From contig JACQOE010000001.1 in assembly GCA_016202695.1 (NCBI GenBank), forward strand, positions 1 to 58,511: a DNA stretch of 58,511 nt, read 5' to 3'. The notes under the pieces are model-generated. The model had not been told where the DNA came from. It ran no database searches and saw only the letters and a list, made by a program, of their open reading frames with translations. The translations under genes were made by a program, and so were the position numbers. Positions 33,491 through 41,662 of this stretch are shown piece by piece. The DNA comes from Pseudomonadota bacterium (GTDB lineage: Bacteria > Pseudomonadota > Alphaproteobacteria > JACQOE01). Position 1 is the stretch's first letter, and every line of letters starts with the position of its first letter.

Positions 33491-34882
33491 ATGGAAAAGA
33501 CGTTCAAGTTCTCCAACACCCATCACGACCTGATGGCGCGCGACGCCAGGCACGTGCTCGGCTGGCGCTACGAGCCCCGGGTCATGATCAAGAGCGGCAA
33601 GGGCGTCAAGGTGTTCGACGTCGACGGCCAAGAGTACTTCGACATGACCTCGGGGATGATGTGCATGGTGCTGGGCCACAGCCACCCCGAGCTGGTCGAG
33701 GCGATCAAGGAGCAGGCCGAGCTCTTCACCCACGAGTCCTCGTGGTACTCCAACCCCTGGCTGGTGGAGTTCGCCGAGTTGATCGCGAGCACGTTGCCGA
33801 AGGGGCTGGAGGTGGTGAACTTCGCCGTCACCGGCTCGGAGGCGAACGAGATCGCCATGCGCCTCGCCCTCGGGGTGACGGGCAAGTACGACATCGTCAC
33901 CGTGCTCCGCGGGCTGCACGGCGGCAGCCTCGCGGTCGAGGCGCTGACCAGCGTCGGTGGGGCGCGTAAGGCCAATCTCGGGCCGCTGATGATCCCGGCG
34001 CACCGCAACGTCATCTACGCGCCCCTCTGCTTCCGCTGCCCGATCAACCTCGAGTACCCCTCCTGCGCCGTCGCCTGCCTCGACCGCAGCGAGGAGATGA
34101 TGGAACTGGTGACCAGCCAGGAGGTGGCCGCGATCCTGGCCGAGACCATCCCGGTCTCGGGCGGCATGATCGTACCGCCCAAGGAGTGGCTCCCCCGGCT
34201 CCGCGACCTCGCCACCCGCTGGGGCGCGTTCCTGGTCCTCGACGAGGCCCAGCTCGCCCCGGCCAAGACCGGGCGGATATGGGCGTTCGAGCACGACGGG
34301 GTGGTCCCCGACGTCGTCACCTTCGGCAAGGGGATGACCGCCGGCATGGGCATCGCCGGCGCGGTCACCACCCGCGAGATCGCCGAGAAGGCGCGCGGCA
34401 AGGCGGGGATCCCGTGGGGGGGCACCTACTCCGGCGATCCCCTGCCGGCGGCGGTGGCGCTGCGCCAGCTTCAGATCGTGATCCGCGACCGGCTGAGCGA
34501 GCGGGCGGCGCGGCTGGGCGAGATCCAGAAGCGGCGTCTCGAGGAGCTCAAGTCCCGCTTCGAAGTGATCGGCGACGTGCGCGGCAAGGGGCTCTATCAC
34601 ATGCTCGACATCGTCGAGTCGAAGTCGGGCAAGGCGCCGGATTTCGCCATGGCCGAGCGCATCCGCTACAACGCGCTCCTCGAGGGGCTGATGGTGATCG
34701 CGGTCAAGAACTTCGTCCGCATCTGCCCGCCGCTGATTATCACCGAGGCCGAGCTCGACGACGCCCTTGGCCGGCTGGAGGTCGCCGTCCGCCGCTCGAT
34801 GGCGGGCTTTCCGAAGGACGTCGACTTCAGCCGCTCGAGCTCGCTGGCCGCGCGCCACCCGCTCGCCGCCCGCCCGGCCTGA
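33491..34882 (+). CDS. Class III aminotransferase (copy 3)
   Basis: 463-residue PLP enzyme of the ornithine/dialkylglycine class III group, more diverged than the other two. It has TSGMMCMVLGHSHPE, VTGSEANEIAMRLAL, VLDEAQLAPAKTG and TFGKGMTAGM with Schiff-base lysine K280. The four-cysteine loop is C180, C183, C192, C196, the same CX2CX8CX3C spacing as copies 1 and 2. It closes the plus-strand hyuAB arm. It probably transfers or removes the amino group of the compound produced by HyuAB; a decarboxylating mode is possible. Substrate unresolved. Confidence 0.9.
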   Translation: MEKTFKFSNTHHDLMARDARHVLGWRYEPRVMIKSGKGVKVFDVDGQEYFDMTSGMMCMVLGHSHPELVEAIKEQAELFTHESSWYSNPWLVEFAELIASTLPKGLEVVNFAVTGSEANEIAMRLALGVTGKYDIVTVLRGLHGGSLAVEALTSVGGARKANLGPLMIPAHRNVIYAPLCFRCPINLEYPSCAVACLDRSEEMMELVTSQEVAAILAETIPVSGGMIVPPKEWLPRLRDLATRWGAFLVLDEAQLAPAKTGRIWAFEHDGVVPDVVTFGKGMTAGMGIAGAVTTREIAEKARGKAGIPWGGTYSGDPLPAAVALRQLQIVIRDRLSERAARLGEIQKRRLEELKSRFEVIGDVRGKGLYHMLDIVESKSGKAPDFAMAERIRYNALLEGLMVIAVKNFVRICPPLIITEAELDDALGRLEVAVRRSMAGFPKDVDFSRSSSLAARHPLAARPA

Positions 34883-34945
34883 GGACCCGGCCGCGCCGGG
34901 CCGCCGGCGAGCACCCCGTTCGACTCGCAATCCCGTGGAGGGGGG

Positions 34946-34973
34946 TTGAAACTCTCCTGCTTTTCTCTATATT
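34946..34973 (+). promoter_or_regulatory. Sigma70-like promoter of the copper operon
   Basis: TTGAAA at 34946-34951 and TATATT at 34968-34973 are separated by 16 bases, a good vegetative promoter in otherwise GC-rich DNA. Transcription would begin near 34980, just at the edge of the inverted repeat that follows and about 40 bases before copZ. Confidence 0.7.
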
Positions 34974-34981
34974 CGTTCCGA

Positions 34982-35000
34982 ACCCCACCCCAGGTGGGGT
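34982..35000 (+). promoter_or_regulatory. Probable CsoR operator
   Basis: ACCCCACC-CCA-GGTGGGGT is a perfect 8-bp inverted repeat with a three-base spacer placed at the predicted transcription start of copZ-csoR-copA. G/C-tract inverted repeats are typical CsoR-family operators. Binding by the csoR product would block the promoter until copper is bound. Confidence 0.7.
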
Positions 35001-35019
35001 CGGATAGGAGATACAGCCG

Positions 35020-35223
35020 ATGATCACCCTCAAAGTCAAGGGCATGACCTGCGGGCATTGCGAAATGGCGGTCGAACAGGCCATCGCCAAGGTGCCCGGC
35101 GTCGCCCGCGTCGTCGAGGTCAGCCGCGGCCGCGGCCGGGCGCTGGTCGAAGGGACGCCCGATCCGGCGAAGCTGGTCGAGGCGGTTCGCGACGAGGGCT
35201 ACGACGCCGAGATCGCGCGATGA
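35020..35223 (+). CDS. copZ: Copper chaperone CopZ (heavy-metal-associated domain)
   Basis: 67-residue single HMA domain with the metal loop GMTCGHC (MxCxxC) near the N-terminus and the ferredoxin-like pattern ending [10 protein letters not shown]. It binds Cu(I) in the cytosol and passes it to the ATPase. It is the first gene of the operon and overlaps csoR by ATGA. Length matches known CopZ proteins. The His in CGHC differs from the common xxC chaperone loop but is seen in other CopZ-like proteins. Confidence 0.92.
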   Translation: MITLKVKGMTCGHCEMAVEQAIAKVPGVARVVEVSRGRGRALVEGTPDPAKLVEAVRDEGYDAEIAR

Positions 35224-35516
35224 ACGCGCCCGTTTCGCACTGCGCGCTCCGGCTCGACCCGGCGATCCGCGACGACGCGCGCCGGCGGCTCCTCTCGGTC
35301 AAGGGACATGTCGAGGGCATCCTGCGGATGCTGGAGACCGAGTCGGTCTACTGCGTCGACGTGCTGAAGCAGATCAAGGCGGTCGACGGCGCCCTCAACA
35401 AGGTCGGCGAGCTGGTGCTGCGATGCCATCTGCGCAACCATGTGGTCACCGCCCACGAGCGGGGCGACGAGGAGGTCATCGTCGCCGAACTGATGGAAGT
35501 CCTCAAATACCGGTGA
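35220..35516 (+). CDS. csoR: CsoR-family copper-sensing repressor with Cys-His-His ligands
   Basis: 98 residues, all-helical CsoR/RcnR family ([30 protein letters not shown]). The ligand triad falls at C45, H70 and H74, the same 25 and 4 residue steps as C36-H61-C65 in Mycobacterium CsoR, but with His replacing the last Cys. That Cys-His-His set is known for the copper-responsive CsoR of Thermus, and a His at the last position also occurs in nickel/cobalt RcnR. The start at 35220 overlaps the copZ stop by ATGA. Context with copZ, copA and a fitting operator makes copper the most likely signal. Confidence 0.9.
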   Translation: MNAPVSHCALRLDPAIRDDARRRLLSVKGHVEGILRMLETESVYCVDVLKQIKAVDGALNKVGELVLRCHLRNHVVTAHERGDEEVIVAELMEVLKYR

Positions 35517-35551
35517 GGGCCGCGACGGCCGTCACCGTGAGGGAGATCGCG

Positions 35552-38086
35552 ATGAGTGCCGAGACGACCTTTGGCGTCAGGGGCATGACCTGCGCCTCCT
35601 GCGTGGCGCGGGTCGAGCGCACCCTCCGGAAGGTTCCGGGCGTCGCCGAGGCGACGGTCAACCTGGCGACCGCCAGGGCGACGGTGAGGTCCGCGGACGG
35701 CGCGCCCGATGCGGCCGCCCTCTTCGCCGCGGTCGAGGAGGCGGGCTACGAGCCGGTCGCCGAGCGCGCCGAGCTTGCGATCGAGGGCATGACCTGCGCC
35801 TCCTGCGTGGCGCGGGTCGAGCGCGCGATCCGGCGCCTGCCGGGCGTGCTCGGGGCCGAGGTCAACCTCGCCACGGCGCGCGCCAGCGTCCGGTTCCTCC
35901 CCGATTCGGTTTCGCGCCAGCGCATCAGGGCCGCGGTCGCCGAGGCGGGCTACGCGGCCGAGGAGACCGGCGCCGAGGCCGGGGACGCGGAACGCGCGCG
36001 GCGCGAGGCGGAGCTTGCGGCCCTCCAGCGAACCGTGCTCCTGGCCGCGGCCTTCACCGTTCCGCTGGCGCTCCTCGCCATGCTCAAGCACGTGCCGATG
36101 GTGCACGAGATGCTGGCGGCGCTCATGCCCGCGCGCGGCTGGATGCTGATCGAGGCGCTCCTCGCCACGCCGGTGCAGTTCTACGCCGGCCGGGTGTTCT
36201 ACCGCACCGGCTGGGCCGAGCTCCGGCACCTCAATCCGGGCATGAACAGCCTGGTGATGATCGGCTCGAGCGCGGCCTATTTCTACTCCCTCCTCGCCCT
36301 CGTCGTTCCCGCCGTCTTCCCCGCCGGGACCGCGACCTCGTACTTCGAGGCGGCGGCGGTGATCGTCACCCTGATCCTGGTCGGCCGCTACCTCGAGGCG
36401 GTGGCCAAGGGCCGCACCTCGGAGGCGATCCGCCGGCTGATCGGCCTCAAGCCGAAGACCGCGCGCGTGCGCCGCGACGGCGCCGAGGCCGAGGTCCCGG
36501 TCGAGGAGGTGGTGCCGGGCGACGTCGTGCTGGTGCGCCCGGGCGGGCGCGTGCCGGTGGACGGCCGCGTGACCGAGGGGGCGAGCTTCGTCGACGAGTC
36601 GATGATCACCGGCGAGCCGGTGCCAGTGGAGAAGCGTGCCGGGAGCGAGGTCGTCGGCGGCACCGTCAACGGCACCGGCGCCTTCGCCTTCGAGGCCACC
36701 CGCGTCGGCGCCGACACCGTGCTGGCGCAGATCATCCGCATGGTCGAGGAGGCGCAGGGCTCGAAGCCGCCGATCCAGGCCCTCGCCGACCGCATCGCCG
36801 CCGTCTTCGTCCCCGTCGTCATCGCCATCGCCGCGGTCACGTTCGCGATCTGGCTCGCGATCGGGCCGGAGCCGTCGCTGAGCTTCGCCTTCGTCGCCGC
36901 GGTCTCGGTGCTGCTCATTGCCTGCCCCTGCGCCATGGGGCTGGCGACGCCGACGGCGATCATGGTGGGAACGGGCCGCGGCGCCGAGATGGGGATCCTG
37001 ATCCGCAAGGGCCCGGCGCTCGAGGCGCTGGCCAAGGTCGATGCGGTGGTGCTCGACAAGACCGGCACCCTCACCCAGGGCCGCCCCGAGCTCACCGACC
37101 TCGAGCCCGTGAACGGGGCGCAGCCCGACGAGACGCTCCGCCTGGTCGCCGCCGCCGAGGCGAAGAGCGAGCATCCCATCGCCGAGGCGGTCGTGCGCGC
37201 GGCGAAGGCGCGCGGCCTCTCGCTCCCCGAGGTCGAGTCGTTTGCCGCCGAGCCCGGCTTCGGCATCGACGCCCGGGTGGCGGGCCGGAGCGTGCGGGTG
37301 GGCGCCGATCGCTACATGCGCCGCCTCGGGATCGGGCTCGGCGGGGCCGAGGCGGTGGCGGCGGGGCTTGCCGACGCGGCCAAGACGCCGCTCTTCGCCG
37401 CCGTCGACGGCCGCCTCGCGGCGGTGATCGCGGTCGCCGATCCGCTGAAACCCGGGAGCGGCGAGGCGATCCGGGCCCTGCACCGGCTCGGCCTCGAGGT
37501 CGCGATGCTGACCGGCGACAACCGCCGCACCGCCGGGGCCATCGCCCGCGAGGCCGGCATCGACCGGCTGCTCGCCGAGGTTCTGCCGGGCGAGAAGGCC
37601 GAGGAGGTCAAGCGCCTGCAGGCCGAGGGGCGGAAGGTCGCCTTCGTCGGCGACGGGATCAACGACGCCCCCGCCCTCGCCCAGGCGGACGTCGGAGTGG
37701 CGATCGGAACCGGGACCGACATCGCCATCGAGGCCGGCGACGTGATCCTGATGTCGGGCGATCTGCGGGGGATCGTGAACGCGACCGCGCTCGCCCGGCG
37801 GACGCTCCGCAGCATCGTCCAGAACTTCGTCTGGGCCTACGCCTACAACGTCGCCCTGATCCCGGTCGCGGCGGGGGCGCTCTATCCGGTGTTCGGGCTG
37901 CTCCTCAGCCCGATCCTGGCCGCCGGCGCGATGAGCCTCTCAAGCCTGTTCGTGCTCACCAACTCGCTCCGGCTGCGCCGCTTCGCCCCGCCCCTGGCGG
38001 CGGCGGCGCGGGCCGAGGGCGCGCCTGCGCGCGGCCCCGCGGTGCGGTCGGGGCGCGAGCGGGAGGAGATGGAGAAGGCGGCGTAG
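35552..38086 (+). CDS. copA: Cu(I)-exporting P1B-type ATPase CopA
   Basis: 844 residues. Two N-terminal HMA domains each carry GMTCASC; membrane helices follow, with the ion-binding CPC at C458-C460 in [10 protein letters not shown]. The phosphorylation site is D502 in DKTGTLT, then [10 protein letters not shown] and the hinge [16 protein letters not shown]. It pumps Cu(I) out of the cytoplasm. ATG at 35552 has GAGGGAG upstream, 35 bases after csoR; earlier in-frame starts lie inside csoR. Length is typical for a two-HMA CopA. Confidence 0.95.
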   Translation: MSAETTFGVRGMTCASCVARVERTLRKVPGVAEATVNLATARATVRSADGAPDAAALFAAVEEAGYEPVAERAELAIEGMTCASCVARVERAIRRLPGVLGAEVNLATARASVRFLPDSVSRQRIRAAVAEAGYAAEETGAEAGDAERARREAELAALQRTVLLAAAFTVPLALLAMLKHVPMVHEMLAALMPARGWMLIEALLATPVQFYAGRVFYRTGWAELRHLNPGMNSLVMIGSSAAYFYSLLALVVPAVFPAGTATSYFEAAAVIVTLILVGRYLEAVAKGRTSEAIRRLIGLKPKTARVRRDGAEAEVPVEEVVPGDVVLVRPGGRVPVDGRVTEGASFVDESMITGEPVPVEKRAGSEVVGGTVNGTGAFAFEATRVGADTVLAQIIRMVEEAQGSKPPIQALADRIAAVFVPVVIAIAAVTFAIWLAIGPEPSLSFAFVAAVSVLLIACPCAMGLATPTAIMVGTGRGAEMGILIRKGPALEALAKVDAVVLDKTGTLTQGRPELTDLEPVNGAQPDETLRLVAAAEAKSEHPIAEAVVRAAKARGLSLPEVESFAAEPGFGIDARVAGRSVRVGADRYMRRLGIGLGGAEAVAAGLADAAKTPLFAAVDGRLAAVIAVADPLKPGSGEAIRALHRLGLEVAMLTGDNRRTAGAIAREAGIDRLLAEVLPGEKAEEVKRLQAEGRKVAFVGDGINDAPALAQADVGVAIGTGTDIAIEAGDVILMSGDLRGIVNATALARRTLRSIVQNFVWAYAYNVALIPVAAGALYPVFGLLLSPILAAGAMSLSSLFVLTNSLRLRRFAPPLAAAARAEGAPARGPAVRSGREREEMEKAA

Positions 38087-38138
38087 AGGGCGGCACGAGG
38101 GGGCGCCCGGCGCCGTCCCCGGCGGTGGTGTCGCGCAC

Positions 38139-38912
38139 TCACCGGTTTCGCCCCGGATCCGCGACGGCTCGGGGCCGCACGCCGAGGCAGGCGCCGTAGG
38201 CCCCGCGCACGAGACTCCGGAGTCGTCCCTCCCGCCAGCGGGCCCCGATCGCCCCGGCGCCTCGCCCGCGCCCCGTTCGCCAGGGCGAGAACGGAAGCGC
38301 CACCACCGACTCGAGGCGAAGGTCGCAGCCGCCGGCGAGCCTCGCCAGGGCGGCGGGCGAGAGATGGCGCGTCGGGATCGGGCGGCCCCCGGCGCGAAGG
38401 GCGCGCGCCAGGGCCACCAGCGGGTTCCAGGGATGCGGCATCACCACCACGACCGTGCCCCCTTCCGCCACCACCCCGCGCGCCGCCGCCAGCGCCGCCG
38501 GCTGGTCCGGGCAGTGCTCGAGGGTGCCAAGCATGAGCACCACCTCGAAGCGGCCGATGGCGTCGGCCGAGAGCGCCCCGGCCTCGCCCACCGCGAAGCG
38601 AAGGTGGCGCGCACCGGCGCGGGCGGCGCTCTCGCGGGCGCGCGCGATCATGGCCGCGGAGAGGTCGATCCCCACCCCCTCGGCGAGGAGGTCGGCGAGG
38701 CGGATCAGGTGCAGGCCCGTGCCGCAGCCGACGTCGAGCACCCGGGGACGCGGGAACCGACCGATCACCGCGCGCAGGAAGGCGAGGCGCGCGGAGAACT
38801 CCGCCGCCCGCGGCGAGCCGGGCCCGTGCGACTCGTCCCAGGTTGCGGCCAGGCGGTCGAAGGCCGAGGCGACCTCGGCCGCGCCGGTCGCGTCGCGCCG
38901 CCCCGTTGCCAC
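38139..38912 (-). CDS. Class I SAM-dependent methyltransferase
   Basis: 257 residues with the SAM-binding motif I VLDVGCGTGLHLIRLA, acidic motif GVGIDLSAAMIARA and FEVVLMLGTLEHCPD, resembling UbiE/BioC-like small-molecule methyltransferases. The annotated start is GTG at 38912 and is not well supported; another in-frame start is possible. It lies 19 bases after the DMT transporter gene and converges on copA. Substrate unknown; no ubiquinone or biotin genes are nearby. Confidence 0.82.
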   Translation of the reverse strand: MATGRRDATGAAEVASAFDRLAATWDESHGPGSPRAAEFSARLAFLRAVIGRFPRPRVLDVGCGTGLHLIRLADLLAEGVGIDLSAAMIARARESAARAGARHLRFAVGEAGALSADAIGRFEVVLMLGTLEHCPDQPAALAAARGVVAEGGTVVVVMPHPWNPLVALARALRAGGRPIPTRHLSPAALARLAGGCDLRLESVVALPFSPWRTGRGRGAGAIGARWREGRLRSLVRGAYGACLGVRPRAVADPGRNR

Positions 38913-38931
38913 GGCGATCCGCCGCCCCGTC

Positions 38932-39852
38932 TCAGCCCGAGCCGGTCGAGGCCGCTCTCCGCGTGTTCGCGGCCGCGGCCTCGCGGCGGGCGCTGAAGGC
39001 CGCGGCGGCGACGATCACGCCCGCCCCCACCCAGCTCCAGCCGTCCATGAGCTCGCCGAACCAGATCATCCCGATCACCGCCGCGTAAGGGAGCCGCAGG
39101 AAGTCGAAGGGCGCCGCCACCGAGGCATCGGCGAGCGCCATGGCACGCGTGTAGAGGAGATGCCCGAGCGAGCCGAGCGAGCCGGCGACAAAGGTCCAGA
39201 ACAGGAACCCGGGGCCCGGAGTCACCCAGACGGGAATCGCGAACAGCAGCAGGAAGGGGGTGGTGTAGAGCCCCATGTACAGGACCACGGTGTGCGCGGC
39301 CTCGGTGCGGGCGAGGACCTTGATGATCAGCATCACCACGGCCGAGGCGGCCGCTACCATCAGGGGAAGCACCAGCGCCGCCTCGTATGCCGCCAACCCC
39401 GGGCGCAGGATGACCAGGCTGCCGGCGAAGCCGGCGGCGACCGCGGCCCACCGTACCCACCCGACCGCCTCGCCGAGGAAGATCGCGGCCCCGAGGGTGA
39501 TCCACAACGGCATGGTGAAGCTGAGCGCGGTCGCCTTGTCGATCGGGATCAGGAAAAGCGCGTAGGTCCAGCCCGCCGTCATCACCGCCGTGATCGCCCC
39601 GCGCAGGAGGAAGAGGCCGTGGCGCTTCGTCCGCAAGGCGGCGGGTCCGGTGCGAATCAGGATGGGAAGGAGGAAGACGAGGCCGAGGAACATGCGCAGG
39701 AAGGCGACCTCGAACGGATGAACCTCCTGGCTCAGGTGCCGGAGGAAGGCGTTCACCAGGCTCGAGCAGAGAGTCGCCCCCGCCATGCAGAGCCCGGCGA
39801 GCACGACCGCGGGGAGGCGCGGCAAGGCGACGCCCGGCGGCCCAGATCCCAT
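38932..39852 (-). CDS. DMT-superfamily (EamA) transporter
   Basis: 306-residue inner-membrane protein with ten predicted helices as two EamA repeats. Recognisable pieces are FEVAFLRMFLGLVFLLP in the first repeat, KATALSFTMPLWITLGAAIFLGE, and DASVAAPFDFLRLPYAAV plus a final GE motif in the second. Members usually export metabolites or amino acids. ATG at 39852 has a GGGGAG tract very close. It is divergent from the PuuE-like gene and heads a two-gene operon with the methyltransferase. Confidence 0.88.
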   Translation of the reverse strand: MGSGPPGVALPRLPAVVLAGLCMAGATLCSSLVNAFLRHLSQEVHPFEVAFLRMFLGLVFLLPILIRTGPAALRTKRHGLFLLRGAITAVMTAGWTYALFLIPIDKATALSFTMPLWITLGAAIFLGEAVGWVRWAAVAAGFAGSLVILRPGLAAYEAALVLPLMVAAASAVVMLIIKVLARTEAAHTVVLYMGLYTTPFLLLFAIPVWVTPGPGFLFWTFVAGSLGSLGHLLYTRAMALADASVAAPFDFLRLPYAAVIGMIWFGELMDGWSWVGAGVIVAAAAFSARREAAAANTRRAASTGSG

Positions 39853-39984
39853 CGCTCCCCCCCGGATTGCGCGAAGCGCGCACGCCGTGGCATGCGTTGA
39901 CCCACGCACGAGCGCTCCCCTACCATGCCGCAAGAACCCGTCGACGGCAAACGAGGCGACGGTCGACAAGCGGGAGGACTCACC

Positions 39985-40881
39985 ATGGAACACCGCAATC
40001 TCTACGGCTACGGCGAGAACCCGCCCCACGCCAACTGGCCGGGCAGTGCGCGCGTCGCCGTCTCCATGGTCGTCAACGTCGAGGAAGGCTCGGAGCGGGC
40101 GGTCTCGCGCGGGGACGAGAGGAACGAGCCGGTCTACGACATGATCGAGGAGATCGCCGGCGCGCCCAATCCTTCGATGGAATCGCACTTCGACTACGGC
40201 ACCCGGGCCGGATACTGGCGCATCGTCCGGGTGCTGGCCAGGTACGGCGTTCCCTGCACGCTCAACGCCTGCGCCGAGGCGCTCGAGCGCGCGCCGTGGA
40301 TCGCCCGGGACGCGCTCGCCCGCGGCCACGAGATCTCGTGCCACGGCTACCGCTGGATGACGCCGTTGCACATGAGCGAGGACGAGGAGCGGGCCTGGAT
40401 CGCCAAGGCGGTCGAGACCATCCGCAAGGTCGCCGGCGTGCGGCCCGTCGGCTGGCACACCCGCTGCCCGCACACCTTCAACACCCGGCGCCTGCTGGTC
40501 GAGGAGGGGGGATTCCTCTACGACAGCGACGCCTACGACGACGACCTCCCCTACCTGGTCGAGGTGGGCGGGCGCCGGCACGTGGTCCTCCCCTACAGCC
40601 TGGATACCAACGACATGCGCTTCCAGCGGCCCGAGGCCGGGTTCGTGTGCGCGGAGGACTTCGCCGATTACGTCAGCGACGCCTTCGACTGGCTGTGGGA
40701 GGAGGGCGAGAGCGTGCCGAAGATGATGACCGTGGGGTTGCACCTGCGGATCATCGGCCGGCCGGGACGGATCGCCGGTCTCGACCGGGTGCTCGAGCAC
40801 ATGACCGACAGGGGCTCGGTGTGGTTCGCCACCCGGCGCGAGATCGCCGAGCACTGGCTGAGGGAGCACGGCCGAACATAG
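39985..40881 (+). CDS. Polysaccharide deacetylase family protein, PuuE allantoinase-like
   Basis: 298 residues of the NodB/carbohydrate esterase 4 fold, closest in style to PuuE: the N-terminus YGYGENPPHANWPGSARVAV and VNVEEGSERAV match that group, followed by ALARGHEISCHGYRW and VRPVGWHTRCPHTFN. PuuE proteins open allantoin independently of the classical metal amidohydrolase; other members deacetylate peptidoglycan or chitin. No signal peptide is visible, which favours cytosolic ureide chemistry. ATG at 39985 has GGGAGG seven bases upstream, better than the ATG at 39925. It is followed by a clear terminator. Confidence 0.85.
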   Translation: MEHRNLYGYGENPPHANWPGSARVAVSMVVNVEEGSERAVSRGDERNEPVYDMIEEIAGAPNPSMESHFDYGTRAGYWRIVRVLARYGVPCTLNACAEALERAPWIARDALARGHEISCHGYRWMTPLHMSEDEERAWIAKAVETIRKVAGVRPVGWHTRCPHTFNTRRLLVEEGGFLYDSDAYDDDLPYLVEVGGRRHVVLPYSLDTNDMRFQRPEAGFVCAEDFADYVSDAFDWLWEEGESVPKMMTVGLHLRIIGRPGRIAGLDRVLEHMTDRGSVWFATRREIAEHWLREHGRT

Positions 40882-40885
40882 GCCC

Positions 40886-40914
40886 GCCCGGGCCGATCGG
40901 CGGCCGGGGCTTTT
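40886..40914 (+). terminator. Rho-independent terminator after the PuuE-like gene
   Basis: GCCCGGGCCG (40886-40895) pairs with CGGCCGGGGC (40901-40910) with one mismatch and an ATCGG loop, followed by TTTT. It begins four bases after the stop and ends just before the convergent cyclase gene. Confidence 0.75.
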
Positions 40915-40920
40915 GCCTCC

Positions 40921-41616
40921 TCAGTCGAGGAACGCGAGCGCCCGCACCGGCGAGGCGGTGCCGCGCCGGATCCGCAGCGGAATCCCTTGGAACCGGAACT
41001 CGCCGCGCCCGACCAGCCGCTCCATGTTGCAGAGCCACTCGTAGTGGGTGATCTTGCGGTCGCGGCAGACCCGGTGGCTGGGAAAGGTCGGATCGGTCGG
41101 CTTGTCGGTCGACGGCCCTTCGAAGCCGTGCACGCGCGAGCCGCGGTCGGCGAGCCAATGCGTCGCCGCGGGGGTGAGGCCGGGGTTCATGTGCATGACC
41201 GACTCGCGCGGATAGTGACGGGCGTGAAATCCGGTGCAGATGAGGACGATGTGTCCGGCGATCCGCAGGCCGGCCTTGCGCTCCGCCTGCTCGAGGTCGG
41301 CGACGTCGATATCGCCGAGGTCGGGGACGTGGCGGAGGTCGAGGACCACCGCCTTGCCCATGAAAAGATCGAGCGGCATCTCGTCGATCGTCTCGGCCCT
41401 GGGGTTGATGTGGAAGAACGAGTCGACATGGGTGCCGACGTGGTCGAGCAGGCTCATGTAGAGGGTAGCCGCGGTCATCGGGTCCTCCGGCGTGCCGAGC
41501 CCCCAGGCCCGCGAGCGCTCGTGGCTCAGGTGCTCGATGAAGAAGGGGCGCTGGAAGTTCTTGTGCGCCGGCATGAAGTCCTCGAGGGCCACGGACAGAT
41601 CGACGATCTCGGCCAT
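40921..41616 (-). CDS. Cyclase / kynurenine formamidase-like hydrolase
   Basis: 231-residue member of the cyclase family. The metal motif is HVGTHVDSFFH, corresponding to HxGTHxDxxxH, and VLDLRHVPDLGDI and an HARHYPRES region follow. Members hydrolyse N-formylkynurenine, isatin or cyclic imides and amides. GGAGG is eight bases before the ATG at 41616. It is 46 bases downstream of dctM and forms the last gene of that TRAP operon, so its substrate or product may be what the transporter imports. No other tryptophan genes are nearby, so kynurenine is not assured. Confidence 0.88.
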   Translation of the reverse strand: MAEIVDLSVALEDFMPAHKNFQRPFFIEHLSHERSRAWGLGTPEDPMTAATLYMSLLDHVGTHVDSFFHINPRAETIDEMPLDLFMGKAVVLDLRHVPDLGDIDVADLEQAERKAGLRIAGHIVLICTGFHARHYPRESVMHMNPGLTPAATHWLADRGSRVHGFEGPSTDKPTDPTFPSHRVCRDRKITHYEWLCNMERLVGRGEFRFQGIPLRIRRGTASPVRALAFLD

Positions 41617-41662
41617 GGGTGTTTCCTCCGATTGACGAAGTGCCGTCGCCCTCAGCCCCGGA

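Noticed and set aside
38087-38138. Terminator between copA and the methyltransferase gene
   Set aside because: GGCGCC-rich inverted sequence is present but it forms no convincing stem followed by T residues.
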